64,000 bases of DNA from contig NZ_CP013378.1 of assembly GCF_001718415.1 (NCBI RefSeq), positions 2,542,001 through 2,606,000 on the forward strand. Reading direction: 5' to 3'. Made by a program: the position numbers and the translations under genes. The notes under the pieces were generated by a model. The model worked only from the letters and a program-made list of their open reading frames with translations, was not told the origin of the DNA and did no database searches. The stretch comes from Burkholderia pseudomultivorans (GTDB lineage Bacteria; Pseudomonadota; Gammaproteobacteria; Burkholderiales; Burkholderiaceae). This document shows, one piece after another, positions 1-8,305 of this stretch (position 1 is its first letter; each line of letters opens with the position of its first letter).

Positions 1-1933
1 TGCCGATCACGCGGTTCTCGTGCAGCACCGGAATGCCCGCGACGCCGTCGGTCGACACGAGCGCGAAGCCGTCGTCGATGCGGCGCGACAACTGCAGGCT
101 GCGATCCATCAACACGACCGCGCCGCTCACGTCGAGCGATGCGCCGGTCTGCCGGTCGATGCTCTGCGCGGCCGCGATCACTTCGCCGGCGTGACCGAGA
201 TAGCGCAGCTGCGCTTGCCGGTACGGCACCGCGCCCGTGCCGCCGGTCTGCACGCCCCAGCCCCAGCCGCCGTCGTAGTCGGGCGGCCGGCTCGCATCGA
301 CCGTGTAGTTCGACTGACCGTTCTGCCGGCCGACCGTCGCGTTGATCGACGTGTTGCGGCCGAGCCCGATGTTCAGCGACACGAACGCGCCGTTCGCGCC
401 GTGCTGCGCGAAGTCGCGATACGCGCTGACGCTCAGCGACACGAGATCGCCGAGTCCGAGCGTGTACGACACCGTGCCGATCCGCGCGCTCGGCCCCTGC
501 GGCAGCCGGAAGCCGATATAGCTGAGCGACAGCGTCTGGCGATGCAGGAACGGCAGCGCGAAGGTCGCCTGGTCGGTCGCCGACGGCACCGGCGTGCCGT
601 CGCGCGAGGCCAGGTCGCCATAGCGGCCGAAGGCGCGGGTCGTCTGCGCATTGATCGAGAAGCGCGGCTCGATCAGCTGGTAGCCGACGCTGACCTGCGT
701 GCCCGGATAGCGGCCGGCGCTGCCCGCGACCGCGCCGCTCAGGACGCCCGCGTGGCCGAGCCTCATCAGCGCGCCGACGCCGGCATTGAGCACGCCGCCG
801 GTCGCCTCGGCATGGCCCTCGACGGTCAGCACGTCGCTGAGGCCGCGCCGCATCGATCCGCTGACGGCCGGCCGCGCGTCGTAGTCGAACGACTGCAGCC
901 CGTAGTTGCGGCGCAGGAAGCCGGCCTCGAACGAATAGCTCGACAGCCCCGCGGCGAGCATCCGCGTATCGACGTAGAGCGGCACGGAGGTCGCCACCGT
1001 GCGCCCGAGCGCGTCGCGCGTGATGACGGTCGCCTGGCCGGCGCCGGTGATGCCCGGCACGTCGCGGATGATGAACGGGCCGCTCGGCACGCTGCCGCTG
1101 TACTGGCGCACGTTGTTGATGTACAGGTCGACCGCGGTCGGCACCGCGGCGGAGCCCGACAGCGACGGAATCGGGAACGTCACGAGGTCGGGGCGCAGCG
1201 CGAAGTTGCTGCGCCACTGGAAGCCGCCGAGGCGGACCGAGCGCGTCCATGCGAGCGAGCCCGACACCGCGTCGCCGATCTGCGTGGTGCTCGGCCGTGC
1301 CGGGTCCGAGCGGCTCCACGACGTGTCGAAGCGCGTATAGTGCCGCTGGCCGTTGTAGAAGTAGGCGGTGCCCGTGTTGTTGAACACGCCGTGCGGGTCG
1401 AAGTAGCGCAGGTCGGTGTACAGCGAGAACTGCTGCTCGCCGAGCGTCTGCGCATACGCGTCGTAGTTGATCACGAGGCCGCGCGACGCGGTGGCCGCCT
1501 GCGTGGCCGGCAGCGCGCGGCTGTCGAGCGCGTACGGGCGGCGCAGGCTGTCGGGCATCCGCAGGTCGACGACCTGGCGCGCAGCGTCGTAGCGGTAGCT
1601 GAGGCCGGCGATCGAGTCGAGGTCGACGGTTGTCGCATCGGCGATGCCGAGCCGGTCGGTCGCGAAGCCGATCGCGCGCAGGTCGGCGCCGCTCGCGGAC
1701 AGGTGGCCGTCGCGTTCGACGAAATGCGCGAGCAGCGCCGTGTCGTCGCCGTTGACGCTGACGCCGAGGATCACGTCGTGCTTGCCTTCGGCCATCACGA
1801 GGGCTGCCGGTTCGTCCGCCTGTGCGGCGCCGAGCGCGAGCAGGCTGCCGGCCACCACGGCCGCGCAGGCGGCACGCGATGCACGTCGCGGCGCGCGGCG
1901 GAGCGGGACAGGGAAAGGGGCCGGGCGACGCAC
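1..1933 (-). CDS. Fimbrial outer-membrane usher protein, C-terminus cut by window edge
   Basis: Outer-membrane pore that receives chaperone-pilin complexes and assembles the fimbria on the cell surface. The minus-strand frame stays open from a GTG at 1933 to the window edge (about 644 codons). It begins with an Arg-rich n-region and a hydrophobic signal segment ending near ALGAAQA, then the usher N-terminal domain (LVMAEGKHDVILGVSVNG) and the long Tyr/Gly/Ser-rich beta-barrel including the typical LYINNVRQY and FIIRDVPG stretches. The GTG lies 8 bases after the chaperone stop, without a clear Shine-Dalgarno, which suggests translational coupling. A start further upstream cannot be excluded. 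Family assignment is firm. The Csu-type (archaic) class is inferred from the neighbouring pilin. The C-terminal plug and CTD are outside the window. Confidence 0.88.
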   Translation of the reverse strand, partial: MRRPAPFPVPLRRAPRRASRAACAAVVAGSLLALGAAQADEPAALVMAEGKHDVILGVSVNGDDTALLAHFVERDGHLSASGADLRAIGFATDRLGIADATTVDLDSIAGLSYRYDAARQVVDLRMPDSLRRPYALDSRALPATQAATASRGLVINYDAYAQTLGEQQFSLYTDLRYFDPHGVFNNTGTAYFYNGQRHYTRFDTSWSRSDPARPSTTQIGDAVSGSLAWTRSVRLGGFQWRSNFALRPDLVTFPIPSLSGSAAVPTAVDLYINNVRQYSGSVPSGPFIIRDVPGITGAGQATVITRDALGRTVATSVPLYVDTRMLAAGLSSYSFEAGFLRRNYGLQSFDYDARPAVSGSMRRGLSDVLTVEGHAEATGGVLNAGVGALMRLGHAGVLSGAVAGSAGRYPGTQVSVGYQLIEPRFSINAQTTRAFGRYGDLASRDGTPVPSATDQATFALPFLHRQTLSLSYIGFRLPQGPSARIGTVSYTLGLGDLVSLSVSAYRDFAQHGANGAFVSLNIGLGRNTSINATVGRQNGQSNYTVDASRPPDYDGGWGWGVQTGGTGAVPYRQAQLRYLGHAGEVIAAAQSIDRQTGASLDVSGAVVLMDRSLQLSRRIDDGFALVSTDGVAGIPVLHENRVIG

Positions 1934-1940
1934 CGGCCGG

Positions 1941-2660
1941 TCAGCCCGATGGCTCCACCGCGACCACCGCGCTGGCCGGTTGCGAATTGACGGCCGCGCG
2001 CACCGTCACCTTGCCAGTAAGTGCGACGCCGGCCGGCAGCGGCACGCTCCACTGGCCGGTGCGGCCGGCAAGCGCATAGCCGAGCAGCCCGCGCGTGAGC
2101 GGATACTTGTGTCCATCGGCCGTCACGAGCTCGACCGAGGCCAGCTGCGCGCGCCGCGCGCCGAGATTGCGCACGCGCAGCAGCCAGTCGCCGTTGCGGC
2201 GCAGCAGCGTCCAGTCGAGTTGCGGCGCGCCGTCGGTGGCCGGTTCGACGAACACCGGGATCGAATAGCGCAGCCGGATCGCGACGCCGCTGGTCGGCGC
2301 CTCGCCGGGCTGCGGCAGCTCGTCGATCAGCAGCCGGTAGCTCTGCTCGGCGCCCGACGGCGCGTGCGACGCGCGCACGACTCGGATCAGCTGGTCGGAC
2401 TGCGTCGCGACCTGGATCAGCGGCGGGCTCGCGACGAGGTCCTGGGTTGGCGTCAGCGTGTCCTGTCCGTCGACCTGGTCCCAGCGGAACACGCGTACCT
2501 GTCCGTACACGGGGCGCTCGCCCGGGTTGCGCAGCGTGATGCCGCTCGCCGTATCGTCCGCGGCGAATTCGATCGATACGGGTGAAATCTGCAGCGACGC
2601 GGCATGCGCGGCGCCGGCCGCGCACAGCAGCGCGGCGAGCGTTCGACGAAAAACGGTCAT
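1941..2660 (-). CDS. Periplasmic fimbrial chaperone (PapD-like)
   Basis: Periplasmic chaperone of 239 residues that caps pilin subunits by donor-strand complementation and delivers them to the usher encoded next. It has a Sec signal peptide ending near AGAAHA and an N-terminal Ig-like domain with LQISPVSIEF and GITLRNPGERPVYGQVRVF. A conserved Arg-rich strand (YRLLIDELP) and a second Ig-like domain follow. It sits 15 bases after the pilin gene and 8 bases before the usher, so the three form one operon on the minus strand. The long FGL/FGS distinction cannot be made confidently by eye. Function is inferred from family and context. Confidence 0.88.
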   Translation of the reverse strand: MTVFRRTLAALLCAAGAAHAASLQISPVSIEFAADDTASGITLRNPGERPVYGQVRVFRWDQVDGQDTLTPTQDLVASPPLIQVATQSDQLIRVVRASHAPSGAEQSYRLLIDELPQPGEAPTSGVAIRLRYSIPVFVEPATDGAPQLDWTLLRRNGDWLLRVRNLGARRAQLASVELVTADGHKYPLTRGLLGYALAGRTGQWSVPLPAGVALTGKVTVRAAVNSQPASAVVAVEPSG

Positions 2661-2675
2661 GTGAAGCGGCGTGCG

Positions 2676-3197
2676 TCAGAAGTAGACGGTGGCGGTCACG
2701 GTCGTCTGGTAGGTGTCGGGCTTCGGCGTCGCCTGCGCGGGCACCTGGCCGTAGACGGTCAGCGCCTGCGCGGCGCCCGTGCCGGTGCCGGCCACCGTGT
2801 TGGTGCCTTGCGTGTTGCCCCAGATCGTCGTGCGTCCCGCGTCCTGGTAGAGCTGGAAGCCGACGGTCGTGGTCGTGTTGCCCGTCGACGTGCCGGCCAT
2901 CAGGCGGCTTGCCACGCTCGAGCCGGTGACCGAGCCCGCGTCGAGGCCGACGTTGTACGGCGTCGTGTTCGTGCAGGTCACGTTGACGGTGGTCTGCTGG
3001 TTGATCGCGGTCGCGAGCACGCCGTTGGTGCCGAAGTTCAGCGGCGTCGCAGCGATCGTGCAGTTCGGTTGCAGGGTCAGCGTGACGTTGAAGGTGGCAG
3101 TCGCGGTGCCGTTCGAATAGGTGGCTGCCACAGCGGGAGACTGAAGGCCGATTGACATCGCGAGCGCGAATGTCGTGGAAGCAAGGGCGAGTTTCAC
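2676..3197 (-). CDS. Spore coat protein U (SCPU) domain pilin
   Basis: Secreted pilin-type subunit of 173 residues from the SCPU family, the structural subunit of archaic Csu-type fimbriae. It shows a signal peptide (cleavage near SPAVAA) and the paired cysteines of the family (in LQPNCTIAA and VNVTCTN). The body is rich in Thr, Gly and Asn, and the protein ends with YQTTVTATVYF, typical of the C-terminal beta strand. The start codon is GTG at 3197, preceded by a GAGGGA ribosome site. It is first in the operon with chaperone and usher. Only one SCPU gene is seen here. A tip adhesin may lie beyond the window edge after the usher (inference). Confidence 0.88.
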   Translation of the reverse strand: MKLALASTTFALAMSIGLQSPAVAATYSNGTATATFNVTLTLQPNCTIAATPLNFGTNGVLATAINQQTTVNVTCTNTTPYNVGLDAGSVTGSSVASRLMAGTSTGNTTTTVGFQLYQDAGRTTIWGNTQGTNTVAGTGTGAAQALTVYGQVPAQATPKPDTYQTTVTATVYF

Positions 3198-3803
3198 GCG
3201 GATCCCTCATCGATCGGATTTTGATTCGATTTATGCCGCGCGTTGCTTGCCGCGGTCCGCTAAATCCTGATACGAATTGATCAATCTTTCAATCTTGTCG
3301 GTGAAGCTGTTTCATTTTGTTACAGTCAGCGTGGCCGATCGGTGAAAGGTTTGGGAAAACATTGCCGCTTGGGATTCGGGGCGGGGCCTGTGGAGTGAAA
3401 ATTTTTCTTTGTATACGGTAATTTATGCGCGGTCTGAGCGGGGTGCGATGCGATTTTTCAGTATGGCGCAGTGCATTGCGGACAGCTGTTCGGAACGATA
3501 AATTGAAAGGGGAAGGGCGGTTATTCGACGGATATTCCGCTTGAATCGATTTCGATAAGCGGATAAGCCGGGCTCTTATTTGATGGCGGGTGAAATCGTC
3601 GATATCCAGGGGCGCGGATTGAATTGTCGAAATTCAATTGAAACGCCGAAGCCGGCCATATTGCATATTGTACGGCGGTGACCGCTGTTGCGACGTAATC
3701 GGCACCGACGCGCATGAGTCATTGCCATCGAATGTCGGTGCCGGCAAGGCGTCGGGCGGGCGCGCCGATACCGGCCCGGCGCGCGTTCTCCCCATCACGG
3801 CGC
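3198..3803. other. AT-rich gene-free gap upstream of the fimbrial operon
   Basis: About 600 bases without a convincing gene, clearly richer in A and T than its surroundings. It contains poly-A/T runs around 3395-3425, a 7-bp inverted repeat (TCCGCTT at 3535, AAGCGGA at 3556) and a TTGATCAA palindrome near 3277. The fimbrial operon (GTG at 3197) must be transcribed from here, but I cannot choose one sigma-70 promoter with confidence. A 64-codon frame at 3521-3715 has no ribosome site and no GC3 bias, so I do not call it. Confidence 0.5.
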
Positions 3804-5006
3804 TTACGAATTCGCGGCGACTGCCACGTTCCGGCGCTGCGCGACCTGCAGCACGACTAGCGCGAGCCCGGCCGCAGCGATCAGGCCGCCGACGAGCGGC
3901 ACCGCCGCATAGCCGAAGCCGGCCGAGATCGCCGCACCGCCGGCCGCCGCGCCCAGTGCGTTGCCGAGGTTGAATGCACCGATGTTGACGGCCGACGCGA
4001 GGCCCGGCGCTTCGGCGGCGGCGCGCATCACGCGCATCTGCAGCGGCGGCACGACCGCGAACGTCGCGATGCCCCACACCAGCAGCGTCGCGGCGACGCC
4101 GACATGCGAGCCGGCGAGCAGCGGGAATGCGGCCATCGTCGCGATCAGCAGCACCAGGAAGCCGATCAGGCTGCCGTCGAGCGAGCGGTCCGCGAGGCGG
4201 CCGCCCGCGATGTTGCCGATCGAGAAGCCGACGCCGATCAGCACCAGCATCGCCGTGACGAAGCCGGGCGTCGCGCCGCTCAGGTGTGCGAGCGTCGGCG
4301 CGACATACGTATACAGCGTGAACATCGCGCCGGCGCCGAGCACCGTGGTCGCGAGCGCGCCGAGCACGACCGGACGCGTGAGCACCGACAACTCGGCCCG
4401 CAGGTCCGGCATCCTGCCCGCTTCGCCCTTCGGCAGCGCAGCGAACAGCCCGGCGATCGCGACCAGGCCGAGGCCCGCCGTCGCCGCAAACGACATCCGC
4501 CAGCCGATGATCTGGCCGAGCCAGGTCGCGGCCGGCACGCCGCCGACGTTCGCGATCGTGAGGCCCGTGAACATCGTCGCGACGGCGCTGGCCTGCTTGT
4601 TGCGCGGCACGAGGCTGGCCGCGACGACCGATCCGAGCCCGAAGAACGCGCCGTGATTGAGGCTCGTGACGAGCCGCGCGAGCAGCAGCGTCGTGTAGTT
4701 CGGCGCGACGGCCGACAGCAGATTGCCGACCGTGAAGATCGACATCAGCGCGATCAGCGCCGAGCGGCGCGGCCAGCGCGCGAGCAGCAGCGTCATCAGC
4801 GGTGCGCCGGCCATCACGCCGATCGCGTAGGCGCTGATCAGCATGCCGGCCTGCGGGATCGACACGTGCACGCCGTCGGCGATCACGGGCAGCAGGCCCA
4901 TCGGCGAAAACTCGGTCGTGCCGATGCCGAACGCGCCGGCGGCGAGCGCGAGCAGCGGCAGGGCGGCACCGCCGGGGCGGGCAGAAGAGGAAGTCGGGGC
5001 GTTCAT
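3804..5006 (-). CDS. MFS transporter, DHA1 (YdhP/AraJ-like) drug exporter family
   Basis: Predicted 12-segment inner-membrane proton antiporter of 400 residues in the DHA1 group. Seen features: N-terminal FGIGTTEFSPMGLLPVIADG, the first-loop motif region ISAYAIGVMAGAP, basic LLARWPRRSAL between segments 2 and 3, and a repeated second half starting near RPVVLGALATTVLG. A further in-frame ATG lies at 5027. I chose 5006 because AGGAG sits 8 bases before it. The gene is alone on its strand, with about 1 kb of gene-free DNA upstream. The substrate is unknown; relatives export sugars, arabinose or drugs. No regulator is adjacent. Confidence 0.85.
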   Translation of the reverse strand: MNAPTSSSARPGGAALPLLALAAGAFGIGTTEFSPMGLLPVIADGVHVSIPQAGMLISAYAIGVMAGAPLMTLLLARWPRRSALIALMSIFTVGNLLSAVAPNYTTLLLARLVTSLNHGAFFGLGSVVAASLVPRNKQASAVATMFTGLTIANVGGVPAATWLGQIIGWRMSFAATAGLGLVAIAGLFAALPKGEAGRMPDLRAELSVLTRPVVLGALATTVLGAGAMFTLYTYVAPTLAHLSGATPGFVTAMLVLIGVGFSIGNIAGGRLADRSLDGSLIGFLVLLIATMAAFPLLAGSHVGVAATLLVWGIATFAVVPPLQMRVMRAAAEAPGLASAVNIGAFNLGNALGAAAGGAAISAGFGYAAVPLVGGLIAAAGLALVVLQVAQRRNVAVAANS

Positions 5007-6016
5007 GCGCGGGGCTCCTGAAAGCAATGGACAACGGCGTCGCTCGCCGTTGCGGACAGTGCGCAGTGTGCCTGCATGACTTTTGCGGAAAAAGCCGTGT
5101 CCGGGCGAAATTATCTTGATCTGGATTCAACAATCCATGGCCGGCGTGAGGGGCATGGGCGTGGTGTGCGCGAGGATCGGGAAGGCGTCGGTTCGCCGCC
5201 AATCGTCGTCCGAGCAACATGGAGCGCGGATATACGGTGGCCGTTCGTCGGCGAAAGGCCGATGCAAGGTGGCTGATGCGAAGGGCGCGGCCGGATATCG
5301 GACATTCGCGGATGCCGGCAGTGAACGGGCTCCGTTCGGTGACGCAACCGGCAGGTCGGCCGGTGCGCATGCAATGACGGGCTGTGGACGGGCCGTGCCG
5401 CAGGGGCGGCGGCTGTCCCGATGCAGTGGCGCGTGCATCGGAGCGCCCCATCGAAAAGCCTTGCCAGCCGGGGCGCAGACAAAAAATACCCCGACCACAG
5501 GGGGACCGTGGCCGGGGCAAAAAAGCATCCTCTCTTTGGCACGAGGGTGGGATGCGCGCGCAGTATATTTCCGTCCGTAACAATTCGAACCCGCATTAAA
5601 CGGCCGTTTTTGGTGTCAATTTAAAAACACGGACGGAGGCGCGCGTCGTGTCGGCGAATTGAAATATTTTTCGGGGATCCGGCGCGGATGTTCAGCCGGC
5701 GGTCCGGGCGTCGGTCGGGTGAGGGTTCGTCGATTGGCGCGCGCTGCATGCAGCGTCGGACTGATGCGCAAGCGGCGGACGACGGAGCTGTGTAATTCGC
5801 CTGATCGGCACCGACGTGCAGCGGTGGTGGCGTTATCGGCATTCCGTGAATGCCGAGGCAGATACGCGCCTACGTCATCCGTTTCGTGGCGTCGCTATTG
5901 CCTTTACCATCGAGCGTTTGCGCACGACAGCCTGTCGTGCGCGCCGATATTCTCGGTCGGTGAACGACGCAAGCGGGAAGGCGTACCGCGTCGCGCGACG
6001 ACAGTGGCAAGGCCGT
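5007..6016. other. 1-kb intergenic region holding a candidate small RNA
   Basis: No reading frame here has both a ribosome site and believable protein composition. The region holds the candidate small RNA described at 5480-5555. It also holds a 9-bp inverted repeat (TCCGTCCGT at 5570-5578, ACGGACGGA at 5629-5637), a 12-bp palindrome AAACGGCCGTTT at 5598-5609, and a near-perfect hairpin (GCGCACGACAG at 5920-5930, complement at 5932-5942). That last hairpin lies just after the DUF2242 gene and lacks a T-run; it may protect the 3-prime end of that transcript (inference). Confidence 0.5.
5480..5555 (-). ncRNA. Candidate small RNA, two hairpins with terminator
   Basis: On the minus strand a promoter-like pair TTCGAA (5589-5584) and TATACT (5567-5562), 16 bases apart, points to a start near 5555. 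The predicted RNA begins with GCATCC, which pairs with GGATGC across a 19-base C-rich loop (arms 5550-5555 and 5525-5530), followed by TTTTTT. A second hairpin has arms 5508-5518 and 5487-5499 with one mismatch and is followed by ATTTTTT, a classic Rho-independent terminator. There is no open frame with a ribosome site inside. The structure is read directly from sequence; that it is a stand-alone regulator is inference. An alternative is an attenuated leader of the MFS gene starting at 5006. Confidence 0.55.
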
Positions 6017-7144
6017 TCAGTTCGCGGCGGGCGTGCTGGCGCCGGACGGCGCCGACGGCGTCGCGGGGGCGGTATTCGCGGGTGTCGATGCGTTGCCCGC
6101 CGGAGCGGGCGCGGGATTGGCCGGCGCGGGTGTCGCGGACGCCGGTGTTGGCGCGGCCGACGCCGGTGCCGGCGTCGCCGCAGCAGGCGCCGGGGCGGAC
6201 GGAGCAGCAGCCGGGTTCGTCACCGGCCCGGAAGCGGCTGCCGGCGCCGAAGCAGGCGTCGCCGCCGAAGCAGGGGCGGGCGCTGCCGCCGGAGCGGACG
6301 TCGAACCGGGTGCCGACGCGGACGCCGGTGCCGAAGCCGCAGGCGCCGGCGAAACCGAACCGGGCGCCGCACCCCGCAGCGCAGACGACGCCGGCGCCGC
6401 CACAGCCGACGCCGCACCCGGCACGGCGGCCGCGCCGGCGGCCGGGGCGACGCCCGGCACGGACAGCGGCACCGGCGCGGCGGGCGGCGTCGGCACGACC
6501 GGCGTGGTCATCTTCATCGGCTCGCCCTGCGGCGTCGGCGCGGGCTCCGGCAGCGGCGTGACGGCTTCCTTCTCGGCGGCCTTGACGGCTGCGCGGTCGC
6601 GGCGCGCCGGGTCGATCTTCAGGAAATGCTCGACGAGGTTGAAGAAGCGTTCGTAGAACACGCCGGCGGGGATCGTCTCGCTCGCGGTCTTGACCAGCGC
6701 GTCGTCGCTCGAGCCGATCGGCAGCGACAGCGAGCCGAACACGCTGAGGCCGACGCTCGCCGACGTGTTCGACTTCTTCAGCGTGTAGCGGTCCTGCACC
6801 GCGTTCACGTAGGCGATGCTCGACGTGCCGTCCGCGTTCGCGTCCGCGCACACGACGTGAAATTCGATCACGACGTGCATGTCGTTGCTCGGCTGGAAAT
6901 TCTTGCTGCCGTCGACCGCGTCGTTGCGCGACGACGATACGACGTAGCCCTGGCTCAGCAGCGCGCGCCGCGCGGCCTCGCAGGCCGCGTCGGATTTCGC
7001 GTGGAACGTGTGTGCGTACGGGCTGCTGGTCGCGTCGAACTGCTCCTGCTGATAGATCGGCTTGGGCGGCGACGAGCACGCCGCCAGCACGGTCGCGGCC
7101 GCGAGCGCGCACGAAACGGAAAACAGACGGAATCGGTTGTGCAT
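6017..7144 (-). CDS. DUF2242 lipoprotein with Pro/Ala-rich tail
   Basis: Predicted outer-membrane or periplasmic lipoprotein of 375 residues. I chose the ATG at 7144 because it gives a clean lipoprotein signal (FSVSCALAAATVLAAC, Cys23 in LAAC); a longer frame from 7255 would bury it. The folded part, residues about 24-195, matches the DUF2242 family of Burkholderiales, whose function is unknown. From about residue 205 on it becomes a low-complexity tail of Ala, Pro and Ser with repeats such as PAPASA, probably disordered and perhaps spanning the periplasm or cell wall (inference). It stands alone with its own promoter at 7276-7281 and a stable hairpin downstream. Confidence 0.75.
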   Translation of the reverse strand: MHNRFRLFSVSCALAAATVLAACSSPPKPIYQQEQFDATSSPYAHTFHAKSDAACEAARRALLSQGYVVSSSRNDAVDGSKNFQPSNDMHVVIEFHVVCADANADGTSSIAYVNAVQDRYTLKKSNTSASVGLSVFGSLSLPIGSSDDALVKTASETIPAGVFYERFFNLVEHFLKIDPARRDRAAVKAAEKEAVTPLPEPAPTPQGEPMKMTTPVVPTPPAAPVPLSVPGVAPAAGAAAVPGAASAVAAPASSALRGAAPGSVSPAPAASAPASASAPGSTSAPAAAPAPASAATPASAPAAASGPVTNPAAAPSAPAPAAATPAPASAAPTPASATPAPANPAPAPAGNASTPANTAPATPSAPSGASTPAAN

Positions 7145-7275
7145 GGCGTCTTTCAAAAGGCTCGGCGAGATGCCGCATCGGGCCGCACGCAGCGTGCGCA
7201 ACGGCCGGCCGGCGGCCGGCGCGTGCCGGCGGCGGCGCCAGACGGCGTACGGCAATCTCGTATGGCCGGGGCGCT

Positions 7276-7281
7276 ATTATA
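7276..7281 (-). promoter_or_regulatory. -10 box of the DUF2242 gene
   Basis: A perfect TATAAT on the minus strand, in ACTATAATAG, about 130 bases before the ATG at 7144. No good -35 hexamer is seen at 16-18 bases, so the promoter may need an activator or be weak. It lies in the short gap after the stop of the NhaR-like gene. Confidence 0.5.
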
Positions 7282-7305
7282 GTTTCGTTTGATGTCGCGC
7301 TCGCT

Positions 7306-8199
7306 TCAGCCGGCCGACGCGTCACGCGCGACGGCAAGCAATTGCGCCGTCAGCGGGTGATGTTCGCCGCGCCGCGAGCGGATCGCATGGATCTCCTCGG
7401 TCACGTCGCCCGCGCGCCCGAGCCGCCGCAGCCCGCGCAGCAGCGACGCGTCGTTCGCACCGAGTTCGCTGAGCGGAAACACGCCGAGGCCGCGCGCCGC
7501 GAACACGGCCATCAGCGCGCTGTCCTCGAATTCGCCGACGATGCGCGGCAGGATCCGCTCGGCCTCGAACCAGCGGTCGAGGCGTGCGCGCAGCGCCGAA
7601 TGCGCGGTCGGCAGCAGCACCGGCAGCTCGGCGAGGCCGTGCGGGAAGCGCTGCCGCGCGGCCGGCGTGACCAGCGCGGCGGGGCCGTACCAGTCGACCG
7701 GCGAGGCGACGAGCCGCTCGCTCGTCACGCGCAGGTTGGAGCCCGACGGCGCGCCTTGGCCCGCCAGCACGAGATCGAGGTGATGCAGCGCGAGTTCCGC
7801 GAGCAGCGCATCGTGCTCGCCTTCGTGGCACAGCAGCCGCAGCGTGGGCGTGTGCAGCACCGGCGCGAGGATCGCGTGCGCGGCAAGTTTCGAGATCCCG
7901 TCCGCAAGACCCACCGCGAGCCGCACCGTCGGCTGGCTGGCCGCCGCCCGCACCTCGTCCGGAATCAGCCGCCCCAGCTCGAAGATCGCTTCCGCGCGCG
8001 CGTAGGCGGCCTGCCCGGCGTCGGTCATCGCGACGCCGCGTCCGGCGGGGCGCAGCAGCTGATGGCCGAGCGATTTCTCGAGCTCGCGCACCTGCGCGCT
8101 GATGGTCTGCACGGCCATGTCGAGCCGCTCGGCCGCGCGCGCGAACCCGCCTTCCTTCACGACGACCCAGAAGTAGTAAAGATGTCGGAAATTCAGCAT
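7306..8199 (-). CDS. LysR-family regulator, NhaR-like
   Basis: Transcription regulator of 297 residues. The N-terminus, with [19 protein letters not shown] and a helix-turn-helix through residue 60 ([17 protein letters not shown]), is typical of the NhaR branch of LysR proteins. That branch in Escherichia coli controls the Na+/H+ antiporter nhaA. The remainder is the usual two-lobed ligand-binding domain ([15 protein letters not shown] through [10 protein letters not shown]). It is transcribed divergently from the terC-family gene at 8306, and the 106-base gap contains a dyad that could be its operator. Target and inducer are not known here; control of terC is inferred from position. Confidence 0.82.
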   Translation of the reverse strand: MLNFRHLYYFWVVVKEGGFARAAERLDMAVQTISAQVRELEKSLGHQLLRPAGRGVAMTDAGQAAYARAEAIFELGRLIPDEVRAAASQPTVRLAVGLADGISKLAAHAILAPVLHTPTLRLLCHEGEHDALLAELALHHLDLVLAGQGAPSGSNLRVTSERLVASPVDWYGPAALVTPAARQRFPHGLAELPVLLPTAHSALRARLDRWFEAERILPRIVGEFEDSALMAVFAARGLGVFPLSELGANDASLLRGLRRLGRAGDVTEEIHAIRSRRGEHHPLTAQLLAVARDASAG

Positions 8200-8232
8200 C
8201 GGATCAAAACTTCGAAAAAACCGAACCAGATG

Positions 8233-8247
8233 TCAGATTCTCTCTGA
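8233..8247. promoter_or_regulatory. Candidate LysR operator between nhaR-like and terC-like genes
   Basis: Perfect dyad TCAGA-TTCTC-TCTGA, 34 bases before the regulator's ATG and 59 before the TerC start. It sits inside a wider inverted repeat (CTTCG-AAAAA at about 8210, TTTTTCCGAAG ending at 8258). Position and shape fit LysR autoregulation with control of the divergent gene; no binding evidence. Confidence 0.5.
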
Positions 8248-8305
8248 TTTTTCCGAAGCGTGGACCGAAATATCATCGAGGCTTTCCATTTCACCGATTC
8301 CTCTC

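Noticed and set aside
20..1990. 656-codon plus-strand frame over the usher region
   Set aside because: The minus-strand frame from 1933 encodes an unmistakable usher; the plus frame is its shadow.
1795..3210. Long minus-strand frame spanning pilin, chaperone and usher start
   Set aside because: It is out of frame with all three genes, and its composition is not protein-like.
3521..3715. 64-codon minus-strand frame in the AT-rich gap
   Set aside because: No ribosome site, no codon bias and no recognisable sequence.
5083..5580. 165-codon plus-strand frame upstream of the MFS gene
   Set aside because: Composition unlike a protein and no Shine-Dalgarno; it covers the small RNA candidate on the other strand.
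6040..6500. Repetitive Ala/Pro coding stretch as a repeat array or CRISPR
   Set aside because: The repeats are degenerate codons inside a lipoprotein gene, with no regular repeat-spacer pattern.
8200..8305. Possible manganese (yybP-ykoY) riboswitch before the TerC gene
   Set aside because: The gap is only 106 bases and shared with a divergent gene. The expected conserved paired-loop core was not found.
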